Shown here piece by piece: positions 23,465 through 34,231 of a stretch of DNA of 64,000 nt (its first letter is position 1; each line of letters starts with the position of its first letter). The position numbers were made by a program, and so were the translations under genes. The notes under the pieces were generated by a model that was given only the letters and a program-made list of their open reading frames with translations, had not been told where the DNA came from and did no database searches. The stretch is from Acorus gramineus (taxonomy: Eukaryota; Streptophyta; Magnoliopsida; Acorales; Acoraceae): NCBI GenBank assembly GCA_030737835.1, contig CM060849.1, forward strand, positions 1,240,001-1,304,000. Reading direction: 5' to 3'.

Positions 23465-24087
23465 GCTGTCACAAAATAAATAAATCTCATACCTGACCAT
23501 TATATTATATCATTCAATGACAAGGATTAAATCTCTTCAGATCATAGCAATCCATACCTAAGAATATCCTATGGAATGACGAGAAATGTCAAAGAGCTGT
23601 TTAGAAATGCCGGATGGATAGGGAGAGCACGGACGGATGGCATTTGCATGGGGAGGCTCACGACGGCGAGCAAATGAGCTGACGAGCGAGGGGTGTCCAT
23701 GGTAGAGGGGCGAGAGGGGTGGTGGAGGGTTTAGGGTTTGATAGAGGTGAGAGGGCCATTTCGACTTGCATTTGAAAAGGGTGTGGTGTGCTTTGAAAAC
23801 TAAATGTCCTACTTAAATATGGGGGTGTTTAAAAGAATCCATTGATTATTGATTAGTGTGTAAACATAGGGGTGTGCACCCTAATTTGAGCGGTGAGCAC
23901 CACTTAAATAAAGACTCCTAAAAATAACTGTCATTGTCAGCCTTCAACTAGATCCAACACTAACTAAGATTTTGAGCTAAGGATTTATATCAATGCACCA
24001 AAGAATGTTGTTATAGTGTAATTACCACAATTATAATATGCATTATTAACTGTTGTAATGAAATATACGAATATATACAAATATTTT
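23465..24087. other. Intergenic DNA, no gene recognised
   Basis: Contains a G-rich stretch (23600-23760) with TTTAGGGTTTG; nothing recognised as coding. Confidence 0.4.
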
Positions 24088-24955
24088 TTTTAGTTTTCAT
24101 CCCCTATAAAACAAGTGGTTAGTGAAAACCCCTTACAAAAAATGATTTTATTATTAACCCCTTACAAAGTTATTACATTTTATTAAAAAAATCCAAATAT
24201 TTATGGTTATTTAGTTTTTGTCCCTTCTAAATAGATAAATTATTTAAAACCCCCTCCAAATATGCATTATTATTTTAGGACCCCTAAAATAGAAATTAAT
24301 ATTTAGTTTCCACGCCTTCAAAAGACAATTTTTTTAAAACCCTGTCCATACCATTTTTTAAAATTCTTACAAATTTCATATGATTTAACATTATTTACAT
24401 TATTTGGTACTAGCAAATCGTATTATTCTATCCCATATTATATCAATCATGTTATTTCATTCCACTTTGGAACATTTCGTACCATTTGTGTACTAATCGT
24501 ACTATTTTTTTAAATCAATCATGCTATATCACACACACACACAAACACATTTTGTGCATTTGTGTTTAATAAATGTCAAAAATAAACTACAATCTACTGA
24601 TATTACATAAGTGAATCATTTGGATTAAGGAGCTGTATTGGAATAGAAACTCCACATTTAATGATATAGTATTGTCTATGCATAATTTTTAATGGTTTCA
24701 ATAAGAGAAGAGACATCTAGGTTTTCTATGAAGGCAATCCAAAATTTTTAAGGGGTCTCATAATAATAATTATTATTTTGAGGGTTTTTAAAATAATTTA
24801 TCTATACAGAAGAGGCATAAACTAAATAACCTTAAAGTATTGGGTTTTCTTTTAATAAGATGTACTAACTTTGTAAGGGGTTAATAATAAAACATTTTTT
24901 GTATAGGGTTTTCAATAATTCACTTGTTTATATAGGGGATAGAAACTAAATAACC
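24088..24955. mobile_element. Foldback/MITE-like element with ~200-bp inverted arms
   Basis: The left arm (TTAGTTTTCATCCCCTATA, AACCCCTTACAAAGTTA, ATAGATAAATTATTT) and the reverse complement of the right arm (TTAGTTTCTATCCCCTATA, AACCCCTTACAAAGTTA, ATAGATAAATTATTT) agree over about 200 bp. The interior has a short (AC)n tract at 24532 and no coding sequence. Confidence 0.8.
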
Positions 24956-25315
24956 CTTTTTTATTTTTTGAAAATATATATTCATGAAATATATTATATT
25001 TTTAAAAAAATCAAAACACATACTAACCGAAAATGGATCTAACTGTAAAGAGTTTTGATTCAGTGACTAAATTTGTGACAAAATCTATAAAAAGTTCATT
25101 TTAAACCAATGAAAATGTAACGTGTCATCTTATCATTTTTGTAATGTGTGCAATTATTTTTAAATGAATGAGTAGTCATTTTTTCTATAAGATTTTGATA
25201 AAAAATTTTGGGTTGCAAAATCTTTTCTAATTGAAAATGAGTTGTCTCATTTTCTTTTTAGTCTTCGTCAGCCTCTAAAATAACCAAAACACACCAATTA
25301 ATCGTCATATAAAGT

Positions 25316-25550
25316 TTTTTCTTTTTTTTGAGAGAATGCCGTAGAAAATTTCTACCTCAATTATATATTAATTGAAATGTTGAGATTTTGAATTACAAGA
25401 AAGAAAGGAAAAACAAACGAAACAAAATAAAAATAGAGACAAGAACAAAGCTCAGCCCGCATGGACCACTATGTAGAAGAGAGTTACACACAGTGTCATA
25501 CCGTGTCGGGACCCACAAGAACCATGATCGTCTGGTGGTTCTATTTAGCC
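25316..25550 (-). mobile_element. Possible truncated LINE 3' end
   Basis: On the minus strand the segment ends ATTTTCTACGGCATTCTCTC followed by an A-rich tail, the usual form of a plant L1 3' end. No target duplication was found, so this is tentative. Confidence 0.35.
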
Positions 25551-26429
25551 CCCGTCAAAATAGGTGCACCCCCCTTGTAATTGCCCCCCTCACTTTTTAG
25601 GTGTTTCATTAAAACCCCCCTCATATATAAACTCATTATTGAATTCATGTGCACCCCCTCATTCACAAAATCCTAACTCTCTCATCTCTGAATCTCCGTT
25701 GTCTCTCCCGGTCTCTCTCGGCTCACCATCGTCTACCTCGTCTCTCTCTTGGTCTACCTCACCGTCGTCTCCCTCGTCTCTCTCTCAGTCTACCTCACCT
25801 CCAATCCCTTTGTATTTCAAAAACTAAACTTAGGTAGTGAGTATTGTTGTAAACACAAAAGCTTTCCGTGGTAGTTTTATTCATTTTTTTAATTTTTTTT
25901 TTCGTCTCATATTCCTGCTGCATCAATCATTTCATATTGGATTTTCATCATCTTCTGTTCATTTATGAGAGGGTAGGCAAGATTTATAATGTTATGTTAT
26001 TTTACATCTCCATGTCACCAATTAATCATGTATCATGCATGCATGCATAGAGGTGTCAACCAAGTTTTTCACTTTTTTCATTTTCGCTGTTATATGCGAT
26101 ACTGCATGTGTCGATGGACATTGCTTCTATTAACATCCTTGGTGTTGAACAACATGAATTAAGTGGGTAAAATTTAGACCTGATCATGTCGACACCCCTA
26201 CTGTCGATGGAGTTAGTTTGGTCGACATACAAAGTGTCGATCGGATAATACGATCCCCTGGACTAGTACGCTTCGACAATTGTTGTGTCAGTTTCTTCCA
26301 ACACCGTCATAGTCACAGTATCGATACACTGTACAAAATGTAGGGTTGGGAGCATTTACGCGTTGACAGTTATAGTGTTGTCATATTCGACAGTGGTTAA
26401 CCGTGGAAGTATTGAACAACGATCCTAGA
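25551..26429. other. Intergenic DNA with C-rich, TCTC-rich and GTCGACA-rich parts
   Basis: A C-rich stretch (25564-25660), a CTCTCTCGG/TCTACCTCG simple repeat (25690-25810), and recurrent GTCGACA/GTCGAT motifs (26185-26400) like those of the tandem repeat at 23211. No gene recognised. Confidence 0.45.
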
Positions 26430-26443
26430 GGGGGGGGGGGGGG
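26430..26443. repeat. 14-nt G run
   Basis: A mononucleotide run of 14 G. Confidence 0.95.
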
Positions 26444-26746
26444 TTGTGCAACTTATCCATTTATAAATTGATCTTTTTTCAAAGATCCCCGCTCGTCACA
26501 TGGTCATCACATGATCGTCACATGGTCCCCGCTCGTCACAATTCCGAGTAGCCAACTCAGTCATTACCTTGCGTATCATTTCATACCCAACAAGTTACAA
26601 CGGCTATAATTCCCGGCCAATGAAATATCAACCGTCCAATTTTCGACCGTTAGATGGAGCGTGATAGCGTAGTCCCCCCTTAATTCCTCTCAGACTATTT
26701 TGAAATCAAAAGATTTAGAGAGAATTTAGAGAGAGAGAGAGAGCAT

Positions 26747-27252
26747 ATGAAGGTGGCGGCGGGTGCGCACATCAGGGAGGAGTCGAAGTCGCAGGTTATC
26801 GGACCCGACCCTCGTCAACCCCTACACCTGGTTCCACGTCACCTGCTACGATCATAACCGGGTCATCTGTCTGTGCGTCTCTCTCTCTCTCTGATCAGGT
26901 CCTACGTTTCTTTCTGATCAGGTCCGATTGATGGGAGGTTTTCTGTTGCTCTCTTGCAGGGATCTCGGCAACTCCAACATCACCGGCCAATTGGGTCCCG
27001 AGCTCGGCCAACTCCAACACCTCCAATACTTGTAATTTTTTTTTATTTACCTAAAATGTGGGTTGGATTGGGGGGTTGTGATTGGTTTTGATCGCGTTTT
27101 GGGTGAAAAAACAGGGAGCTCTACAGGAACAATTTCGAAGTGTCTTCCCGAAGAGCAGGGGAACCTGAAGAGTCTGGTCAGCTTGGTTGTATGACAACCA
27201 TCTCCACGGGAGATCCCCAAATCTTTGGCCTAATTGAAGTCTTTTAGGTTCT
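26747..27252 (+). pseudogene. Decayed leucine-rich-repeat protein gene (SERK-ectodomain-like LRR protein)
   Basis: Three exon-like blocks keep the family's structure. Block 1 (to about 26872) encodes DPTLVNPYTWFHVTCYDHN, the LRR N-terminal cap in which a cap Cys before TWFHVTC is replaced by Tyr. Block 2 (26960-27031) is exactly 72 nt, one LRR, encoding DLGNSNITGQLGPELGQLQ, between TTGCAG and GTAATT. Block 3 (27115-27252) begins ELYRNNF, then is frameshifted and has in-frame stops before a GTAAGTA donor. The layout matches plant short LRR proteins related to SERK ectodomains. The retained introns show it is a degraded genomic copy, not a retrocopy. Block 3 appears to join two LRR units without an intron. 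The downstream repeats are absent. Confidence 0.8.
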
Positions 27253-27977
27253 TGTAAGTATTACCTGTTAACATTTTGTATGTTATTACGTGGTATTTAA
27301 TTGTTTGTATTTAATTAGCTACTAGATATTACTCTATAAGAAAAATATTTATGAGAATAATTGATAGGTGAACCAATTATTCTATGACATCCAAAATTTT
27401 TTATAGACAATAGAACACCTGTTGTATTTTGAGATGTTTCCATCTTCATTCATGTACAAAATTATATTCCATTATAATTTTCAATGGAATAATGAGAAAA
27501 CTCAATGCCTTTGATGGTTATGAGTTATGAAAAACCAAAGGTCATTAGAAACTCATGTAACTCATGGACCAATGAGAATACTAATGGTTGTATTCATGTA
27601 TAACTTATGGATTAATATTAATAAGTTATAGAAATACTAATGGTTTTTAATGAGAATACCAAAGGTTGATGAAGATGTCTATACAAGGGTGAGGTTCCAA
27701 TTCATACAATCTCATAATTACACATTCACAACTTGTGTAAGAAATTTTTACACCACATATTGCTACCCATTAAGCTAGGTGAGAGTAGTGACTTGAAGAT
27801 CTCAACCAAAGAAGATCAAGTTTTGGATTTTTTTGGCACACCACTCACTTTGGTATCATGGAACAACGTAAGTAATATTTTTGTGTAATTTTATTGTGAG
27901 AAAATTCACTATGTTTTTTTATACATCAAAATTGTATCCTTAAAATAAGCATTTCGCATAATGATAAGTCTAATAAT
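27253..27977 (+). other. Possible LTR remnant upstream of a primer-binding-site-like sequence
   Basis: Sequence preceding TGGTATCAGAGCC at 27978 could be a remnant LTR. Several short ACTAATGG/ACCAAAGG motifs repeat between 27490 and 27680. The LTR start and a second copy are not visible. Confidence 0.3.
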
Positions 27978-27990
27978 TGGTATCAGAGCC
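27978..27990 (+). promoter_or_regulatory. tRNA-iMet-type primer-binding site (relic)
   Basis: TGGTATCAGAGCC, the standard plant retrotransposon primer-binding site. No coding region follows; the element is lost or was non-autonomous. Confidence 0.45.
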
Positions 27991-28303
27991 AACCAATTTT
28001 TGATGTATGAAACATATTAGGATGAATTTTGATTATGCATGTCCCGTATAGTTTTTGTCATGTTGGATTGATAGTCAAGGACAAAAACATGCATATGATA
28101 AGATGGCATGCATGTAAATGATCAATAACACTTGTTACAATTGATCTTATGAAATAGTGTGGGTGATCATATTATGCATGGTCTTAGTCTCGGTGATCGT
28201 ATGATATTGTCTCGGTGATCTTGTTGTGCATGAATTTATTTCGGTCTTGTTAATTCATGGTCCATGAATTATATCTTATTTAAAATAATTCATGAATTTT
28301 AAA

Positions 28304-28848
28304 TAAAGGAAAAAAATTCATACAGCCCTCTGAAATCTGACTGAAATTCATATAACCCTCTGACTTTTCATAAAATCCATATAAACCCCTGGAAACATCT
28401 AATAAATCCAAACAACCCCTTGAATAAATTTTTTATTAATAAATGATGAATATAATGCGCATACTTCGTTTGGTTAACTCTGATTGAAAACACGATATAT
28501 TAAAAAACCGCTACAGTGTATCAAAAATGTAAAAAATCCTATGAAAATAATGATTTTACCCTTTGAATATATTATAAAACTCTATCCAAAGGGATAAAAT
28601 TGTTATTTATAGAAGATTTTTTCATTTTTAAAATATTGTAGGTCTTTTTGGTATGTTGTGTTTTCTACCAGGATTAACCAAACATACTAGTCACAAAATA
28701 TTCATTATCTCTAAATGTAAATTATATTAAGGGGGTTATTTGGATTTACTAGGTGTTTTCAGGGGGTGATATGGATTTTAAGAAAAGTCAGGGAGTTATA
28801 TGGATTTCAGTTAGTTTATAGGGGGTTATATGGATTTTTTCCTTAAAT
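28304..28848. mobile_element. Foldback/MITE-like element with ~125-bp inverted arms
   Basis: The left arm (AAGGAAAAAAATTCATA, CTGACTTTTCATAAAATCCA, AATAAATCCAAACAACCCC) matches the reverse complement of the right arm (AAGGAAAAAATCCATATAAC, CTGACTTTTCTTAAAATCCA, AGTAAATCCAAATAACCCC). No coding capacity. Flanks are AT rich and a target duplication is not certain. Confidence 0.8.
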
Positions 28849-29310
28849 AAATTATGAATTTAAATAATATATAGTTATCTTGTTAATATATCCTTATTTA
28901 TAATAGTTAAATAATTCATGGTTAATGATTTAACAAGTGATTGATAAAATATGATATAATTTTTATAGTCATATTTGGTTAATATTTGGTTGATCATTAT
29001 TGGTGGCTTTGATTGTTGTCAAAATCTCGTCTTTGTCAACAAAATATAAAACTCATCTATTCCTAGTAGAAAGAGGGTCTCTCCTATGTGGGTTGTAGCT
29101 TGCCTTTGGGGTGGGGCTGTCTTGATGGCATGATTTGCTTAAGTACTAGCTCCCCAATTTTAAATTCTCCCTATTACTTTCTTTCCAAATGCCCTTGCCA
29201 CCCTCCTCTAGTAGGCCTGGGCATGGTCCGTGGCTCTTAACCTCATTTGTCTATTCTTTTTTTTTTCTTTTTCTTTTTGTGGTTCTTTTCTCCCCTCTTT
29301 TTTGTTTTAA

Positions 29311-29902
29311 GAAAGCATGTAAACAAAATACGTACATGGATTTGAAAGCATAAGCTGATAAACAAATGTTTTGGATTTTTTTTGTTTTTAGGAAAGCATG
29401 GAAACAAATATATACAGGAGTGAGGAATGAAAGTTGTTTAGCATATATATTTTTTTGGGGGGATTTTTGTTTAGGAAAGCATGTAAACAAATATGTACAT
29501 GAGTGAGGAGTGAAAGCTAATTAGCATTTTTTTTTTGGATTTTTTTTAAGGAAAGCATGTAAACAAATATGTACATGAGTGAGGAATGAAAGCTGATTAG
29601 CATTTTCTTTTTTTTTTGTGTTTAGGAAAGCATGTAAACAAATATGTACAGGAGTGAGGAATGAAAGCTGTTTAGCATATTTGTTTTTTGGATTTTTTTT
29701 TGTTTAGGAAAGCACGTAAACAAATATGTACATGAGTGAGGAATGAAAGCTGTTTAGCATATTTTTTTGGATTTTTGTTTTGGAAAGCATGGAAACAAAT
29801 ATATACAGGAGTGAGGAATGAAAGCTGTTTAGCATATTTTTTTGGATTTTTTGTTTAGGAAAGCATGTAAACAAATATGTACAGGAGTGAGGAATGAAAG
29901 CT
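29311..29902 (+). repeat. Tandem array, eight units of ~75-83 bp
   Basis: Units begin GGAAAGCATGTAAACAAATA and continue GTACATGAGTGAGGAATG and AAAGCTGTTTAGCAT, with a variable T-rich end. Unit starts: 29311 (diverged), 29391, 29474, 29550, 29625, 29707, 29782, 29858 (partial, 45 bp). The last unit stops in AAAGCTC exactly where X2 coding sequence begins. Confidence 0.95.
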
Positions 29903-31203
29903 CACTTGGGTGGATCAGTCCCGGGCTTGTGGATTTGAACAACTTCTTCGAGTCGGCTAGCCTTTATGGGCCGACTCATTTCCGGTGGAGGCTTTGCAGG
30001 TTCAGCTTCTTCTTTTCTCACCCTCTTGGGTTTTCGCTCCTGTCCGAGCACATTTTCGGGCGAGTAATTCTTCATTTTGTATGAGTACATCTCCCACTTA
30101 ATGTGTATGGCGCAGATGGTATAGTTGCAGACTCGTTCCCCATTGAAACGTGCCTCTCCCCAGACAGATACCACTTCTCCGTGATACGGGAAGCGAAAGC
30201 ATTGGTGCCGGGTAGATAAGACAGCTTCGATGCTGTCGAGCCACGTTCTTCTGACAATTAGGGGATGAGGGGATCGGATGTCCATGACCATACAGTTGAC
30301 GATTGTGGCTACCGAGCCGATATTAAGTGAGAGAGTAACCAGCCCGCAGGTGTGTTTGCGTGTGCTGTCAAAAGCATAGATGAAGTCATCTGACGGTTCC
30401 AGCCTGGGGACCTCGCCTTCAAGCTTTCGGTAAGTGGAATAGGTTAGGACATTAGTTTCCGCTCCCGTATTTATGTGAATGTGCCTGAATTCCCTCCCTT
30501 TGAGACTTGCAGTGATCATGAGGGGCGCGGAGCGGGCCTCGATTTTGACGACCTCGTGGGGGAGGAAGGCGATTAGACTGGTCTGTATGTTGTTGCTTAC
30601 TGAGTTCGTGGTTTCGGCCAACTCTTCAGGGAGGTATCGAGTGCCGTAGGGGGATTCGGGTGGGCTGTTGCCTTTAGCCTTTATACCTGGGTGCATGGTT
30701 AACGCAAACATATTGTGTAAGACCCAGTTATCTTCGTTTTCGTACCTGAGGCGCGCCTCTCCCCAGATAGTCAGTATGTGACCATGAATGGTAATCGGAG
30801 ACATTGATGTCTTGGAGATCAGATGGCCTGGATACTGTCCAACCATGGTCATCGCAGCATTAGAGGGTACCTCGTGTCAATGTTGGCCACAAAGCATTCC
30901 GTTTCGCAAATTAGGGGACCAATGGCTAGTTTGAATATTCCGGGATCGTAAATGGTCTTCCCGGAATGGTTGAAAGCTTGTATAGTGGAGTGTACCGGCT
31001 GAACAAAGGGGCAGCCTTGCTTGGACATTTCCTGGTAGGTGGTACAAGTCATGATGTTCATCTCTGACCATGGATCGACAAAAATGTTGTTTAGTGGTAT
31101 GGCCTAGAGTCGTCCGCGAACGTGGAGGGGATATACTCGCAGTCTTTGGTCAGGAAGGTCCTTGTCGGAGAAGGGGATGGTCATTGGACGGCAGGGGCCA
31201 TCT
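29903..31203 (-). pseudogene. Element X2: two degenerate retropepsin-like domains (Tat/Ogre-like)
   Basis: Minus strand, the region after Gag. An upstream repeat (about 31200-30800) has DPWSEMNIMTCTTYQEM and ANIDTRYPLMLR; a second (30852-29902, 316 codons open) has HINTGAETNVLTYSTYRKL and MDIRSPHPLIVRRTWL. Both follow the protease layout D(T/S)G...LLGRPWL. In the second the catalytic Asp position is Asn (INTGA) and in the first the DTG is DPWS, so neither is likely to be active. The two halves recur around the motif WGEARF/WGEARL, which suggests an internal duplication. The element ends abruptly at 29902 against the tandem array, so reverse transcriptase and integrase are missing. Confidence 0.65.
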
Positions 31204-31208
31204 ACTGT
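31204..31208. repeat. Target-site duplication of solo LTR A2 (left)
   Basis: ACTGT; the right copy is at 34232-34236. Confidence 0.95.
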
Positions 31209-34200
31209 TGTTATATATGTGTCACTTTTTAGCCTTCTGGTAACCATTGGAACATTCTGGCAGTTTTTCAGTTTTTTTCGTTTTTCGATCGGAACCGCTA
31301 AAATTTTGGACTTTTAGCTATCACCCTGAGTTAGAGGGCTCCGATTGAAAATCTAACTGCATATTATGTGTCCTGGTGCCATTTCAAGCCACTCACGAAA
31401 ATTTCATCGATTTTCGGTAATGTTTCAGAATTTCACAGTTCCGAAGTGTATCCGGGTTTTGACATAGTGAGAAGTCATTGGGAGACTTGACTTGGTCAAT
31501 GTGGGCCCATGACTTGGTCAACTCTTTTGGATTTTAGTGTGGTTGGGTTGACTAGGGTCAAATCTCACCTAAGAGCACCTAAACCTAGCCTAAACCTAAT
31601 TAATTAGCCCTAAGTGAGTGGGTGTGAGTATGTGTGGTGGGTGTGTGAGTATAATAAAATCCCACGAAAACATTAGAGCCCCCACTATTCATCATCTTCT
31701 CCACTTAAAATCTCTCTCTCCCCTCTCTTTAAAACCTCCATATGACCTAGCTAGAGGTGTTGGATTGAGAAGCCATAGAAGGAGAAAAGATAGGTGAGGA
31801 CCCGATCTATCCATCCATGGTTTTGGATCTTCATTTCCCTTTGTTTTTACTCCTCTAATGGACCCTCTTCTCCTCTGTTTTCAGCCTCTCTTAGACTGAG
31901 TGGAGACCTTGGTGGTGGTGGTCTTGGAGGTGGTGTTTCGGTGCGCGAAGAGCACCCGATCTTCCCTCCCTTCCCTTCCTCTTCTTTGGGTGAGCTTCCT
32001 TTCCTTCCATTCTTGTTTAGATGCATGTTTAAGAGGTGTTTTTGGGTGTGCACGGCTGTTGGGGAGTTGGAGGGGGCTGTTGGGGGCGGGTAGAGGTGTT
32101 AGGGTTGGCTCGGGTGCATGCGGGCTCAACGGCGCGCGCAGGTAGGCAGGCGCAGGCGGCAGGCAGGGCAGGCTGGCAGGCGCTGGGCAGGCGCGCTGTC
32201 GGGCGAGCTGGCAGGGCACGCGCGCGTGTGCACGGGCGTGCGCTCGGTTGAGCGGGTGGTGTGCGGGTGCTGAGCGCTGGGCGCCGTGCGGGGGCGTGCG
32301 TGCGGAGCGTTGAGCAGAGGCGCAGTGCGTGCTGTGCGCGCGGGGCCGCGTGCGGGTACTACGCGTTGGGCGCCGTGCGGGGGCGTGTGCGCGGCGCGCT
32401 GCGCAGAGGCGCAGTGCATGCTGTACGCGCGGTGAGGCGAGCGGGAGTGTGCGCGGGGTGCTGCGCTGGGGCGCAGTGCGTGTGGCTGTGCGCGCGAGGT
32501 GCTGCGTTGGGGCGCAGTGCGCGCGGGTGCACCCGGGGCTGGACGCGCGGTGCGCGTGGGCACGCTCGAGCGTGCGCGCGGCGCGCAGCGTGTCTGGGCG
32601 TGCGGGCAGGGGCTCGGCAGTGCGTCTGGGCGCGCGGGCTGGGGCGCGGCTGTGCGCCCGGGGCGGGTGGCTGTGCGTATGGCTGCCCGGGGGTTCGGGA
32701 GTGAGTCGGGGTGCTCGGACTCGCGTGCGTACGGGCCGTATGTACGTTTGTCCGAGTGTTGGGTATTTTTAGCGTATTTTTGTTGTATTGTGTATTTTTA
32801 CTCACTGTGTTAATTACCCTGTCTTGCAGATCTTGACGGACGGTCACGCGACGACCCGGGTATTGGTGAGTGGGACAATCCAACCCAGTAGGGAGGCGCT
32901 ATATGCACTTGGGCGTATACCGTCCTCCCCTGGGGCACCATAGTTTAATATTAACTTGTATAATATATAATCTATGCAAGCATGATTAGTATGTAGTATG
33001 CATGCCACCCTAGACCTTGTATGTTAGGGACTTGCACCCTTAGGATATGTGTAAGAGCCATGCATCCTCACACCATGTTTCATGCTAGGAAAGCCTCGAC
33101 CTATGCATGTGTCCTATTAGTTTAATTTATTAAATTAAATGCGAACTTATGGTATTTTTGCATGCCTTAGTAAGTATTATAACCTGGTGGTTATTATATA
33201 TGTTCCCCGCATCTTGGTTATGCGCCCTGGAGGAATTTTGAAGAATTCATGACATTAGTAGAGTCTCCCTTCTCTGGATTAAGGGGCCTTGCGAAGTCAG
33301 CGTTGAGACCCGGGCTAGGGTACTCCGTGTTCCTTGTTTGGTTGTCAGGATATCCTATATCGGGACCTCATGGTGCCCTCCCAAGGTTTCTTTTTTCAGT
33401 TAAGGGAATACCGGATCCAAGTGGATCGTATACGTGTGGATAGGCTGTTTCTGTTCCCTTTGTTGGATCCGTATAGAGACTGCCCCAGCGTTAGACAGGC
33501 CTTCCTGACAGAGGGCTCCCATCAGTAGGCACCTCCTGATTTGGGTTCGGACTGTGCTGAATCGTGGGAGTAGACCAGGCGGCCTACGGAGTGGAGGAGA
33601 GACTATCGGTGGACCAAGGGTGATTAACAGCCTAGTCAGTCCCAATATCCTATGTCACCTATTGGAGGGTGAGGGTGAGGGTGTGGTGGGTCGGTGATGT
33701 AGCGACCCACTGGATTGTGTAGTTCCTGCCACTTTGAGGCTTGAATAATTATTTGTGGTTAATATGAATTGTGATGCATGGGTTGTGCTATTCACTGAGC
33801 GTGTGGCTCACCCCTCGCATAATTTTTCTCCAGTGTTATCTGAATCGGATCAGCAGGAGGAGCTCCCCGAGGTACTTCAGCAGTAGCGGAGTAGCGCCAC
33901 GTTCCGCGAGTGTTAGAGGCCATCAGCATCCCTTTTTGATTGTATGTATTATATTTCCGTGCTTGGGCACTCGTTTGTATTATATTGGATGTCGTTGTAT
34001 ATATTGGCTCTCACAGGACAGTTGATTATGTATCGAGTCTGTAATATGTCTTTGAATTACAGATTCAGTCTTTTAGCTTCGGCTATTTGTGTATATATCA
34101 TGTCAGCCTCATTGTTGTCTGTGTTGTCATTGTTGATGTTGTTTAGGGTATATTATTGAACTCCTGTTTAGATTGCTGATATCATGTATACACTTGCCGC

Positions 34201-34231
34201 GTCCCGGGGACGGCCGCCCTGGGGCGTGACA
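31209..34231 (+). mobile_element. Solo LTR A2 (Tekay-type), 3,023 bp
   Basis: A complete LTR (TGTTATATATGTGTCAC...GGGGCGTGACA) with perfect ACTGT duplications, inserted in the coding region of X2. It has the same signals as A1: TATA-like ATAATAAAATCC near 31650, CCCCACTATTCATCATC at about 31681, TTGG|GTGAGC at 31990, GC-rich block 32100-32740, TTGCAG| at 32829, mini-exon 32830-32865 (36 nt), |GTGAGT at 32866, and TTTCTCCAG| at 33833. It also holds a ~120-bp module (33276-33397) found at other places in the window. Confidence 0.95.

Noticed and set aside
29311-29902. CRISPR-like array
   Set aside because: Plant nuclear DNA; the units are contiguous ~77-bp tandem repeats without distinct spacers.
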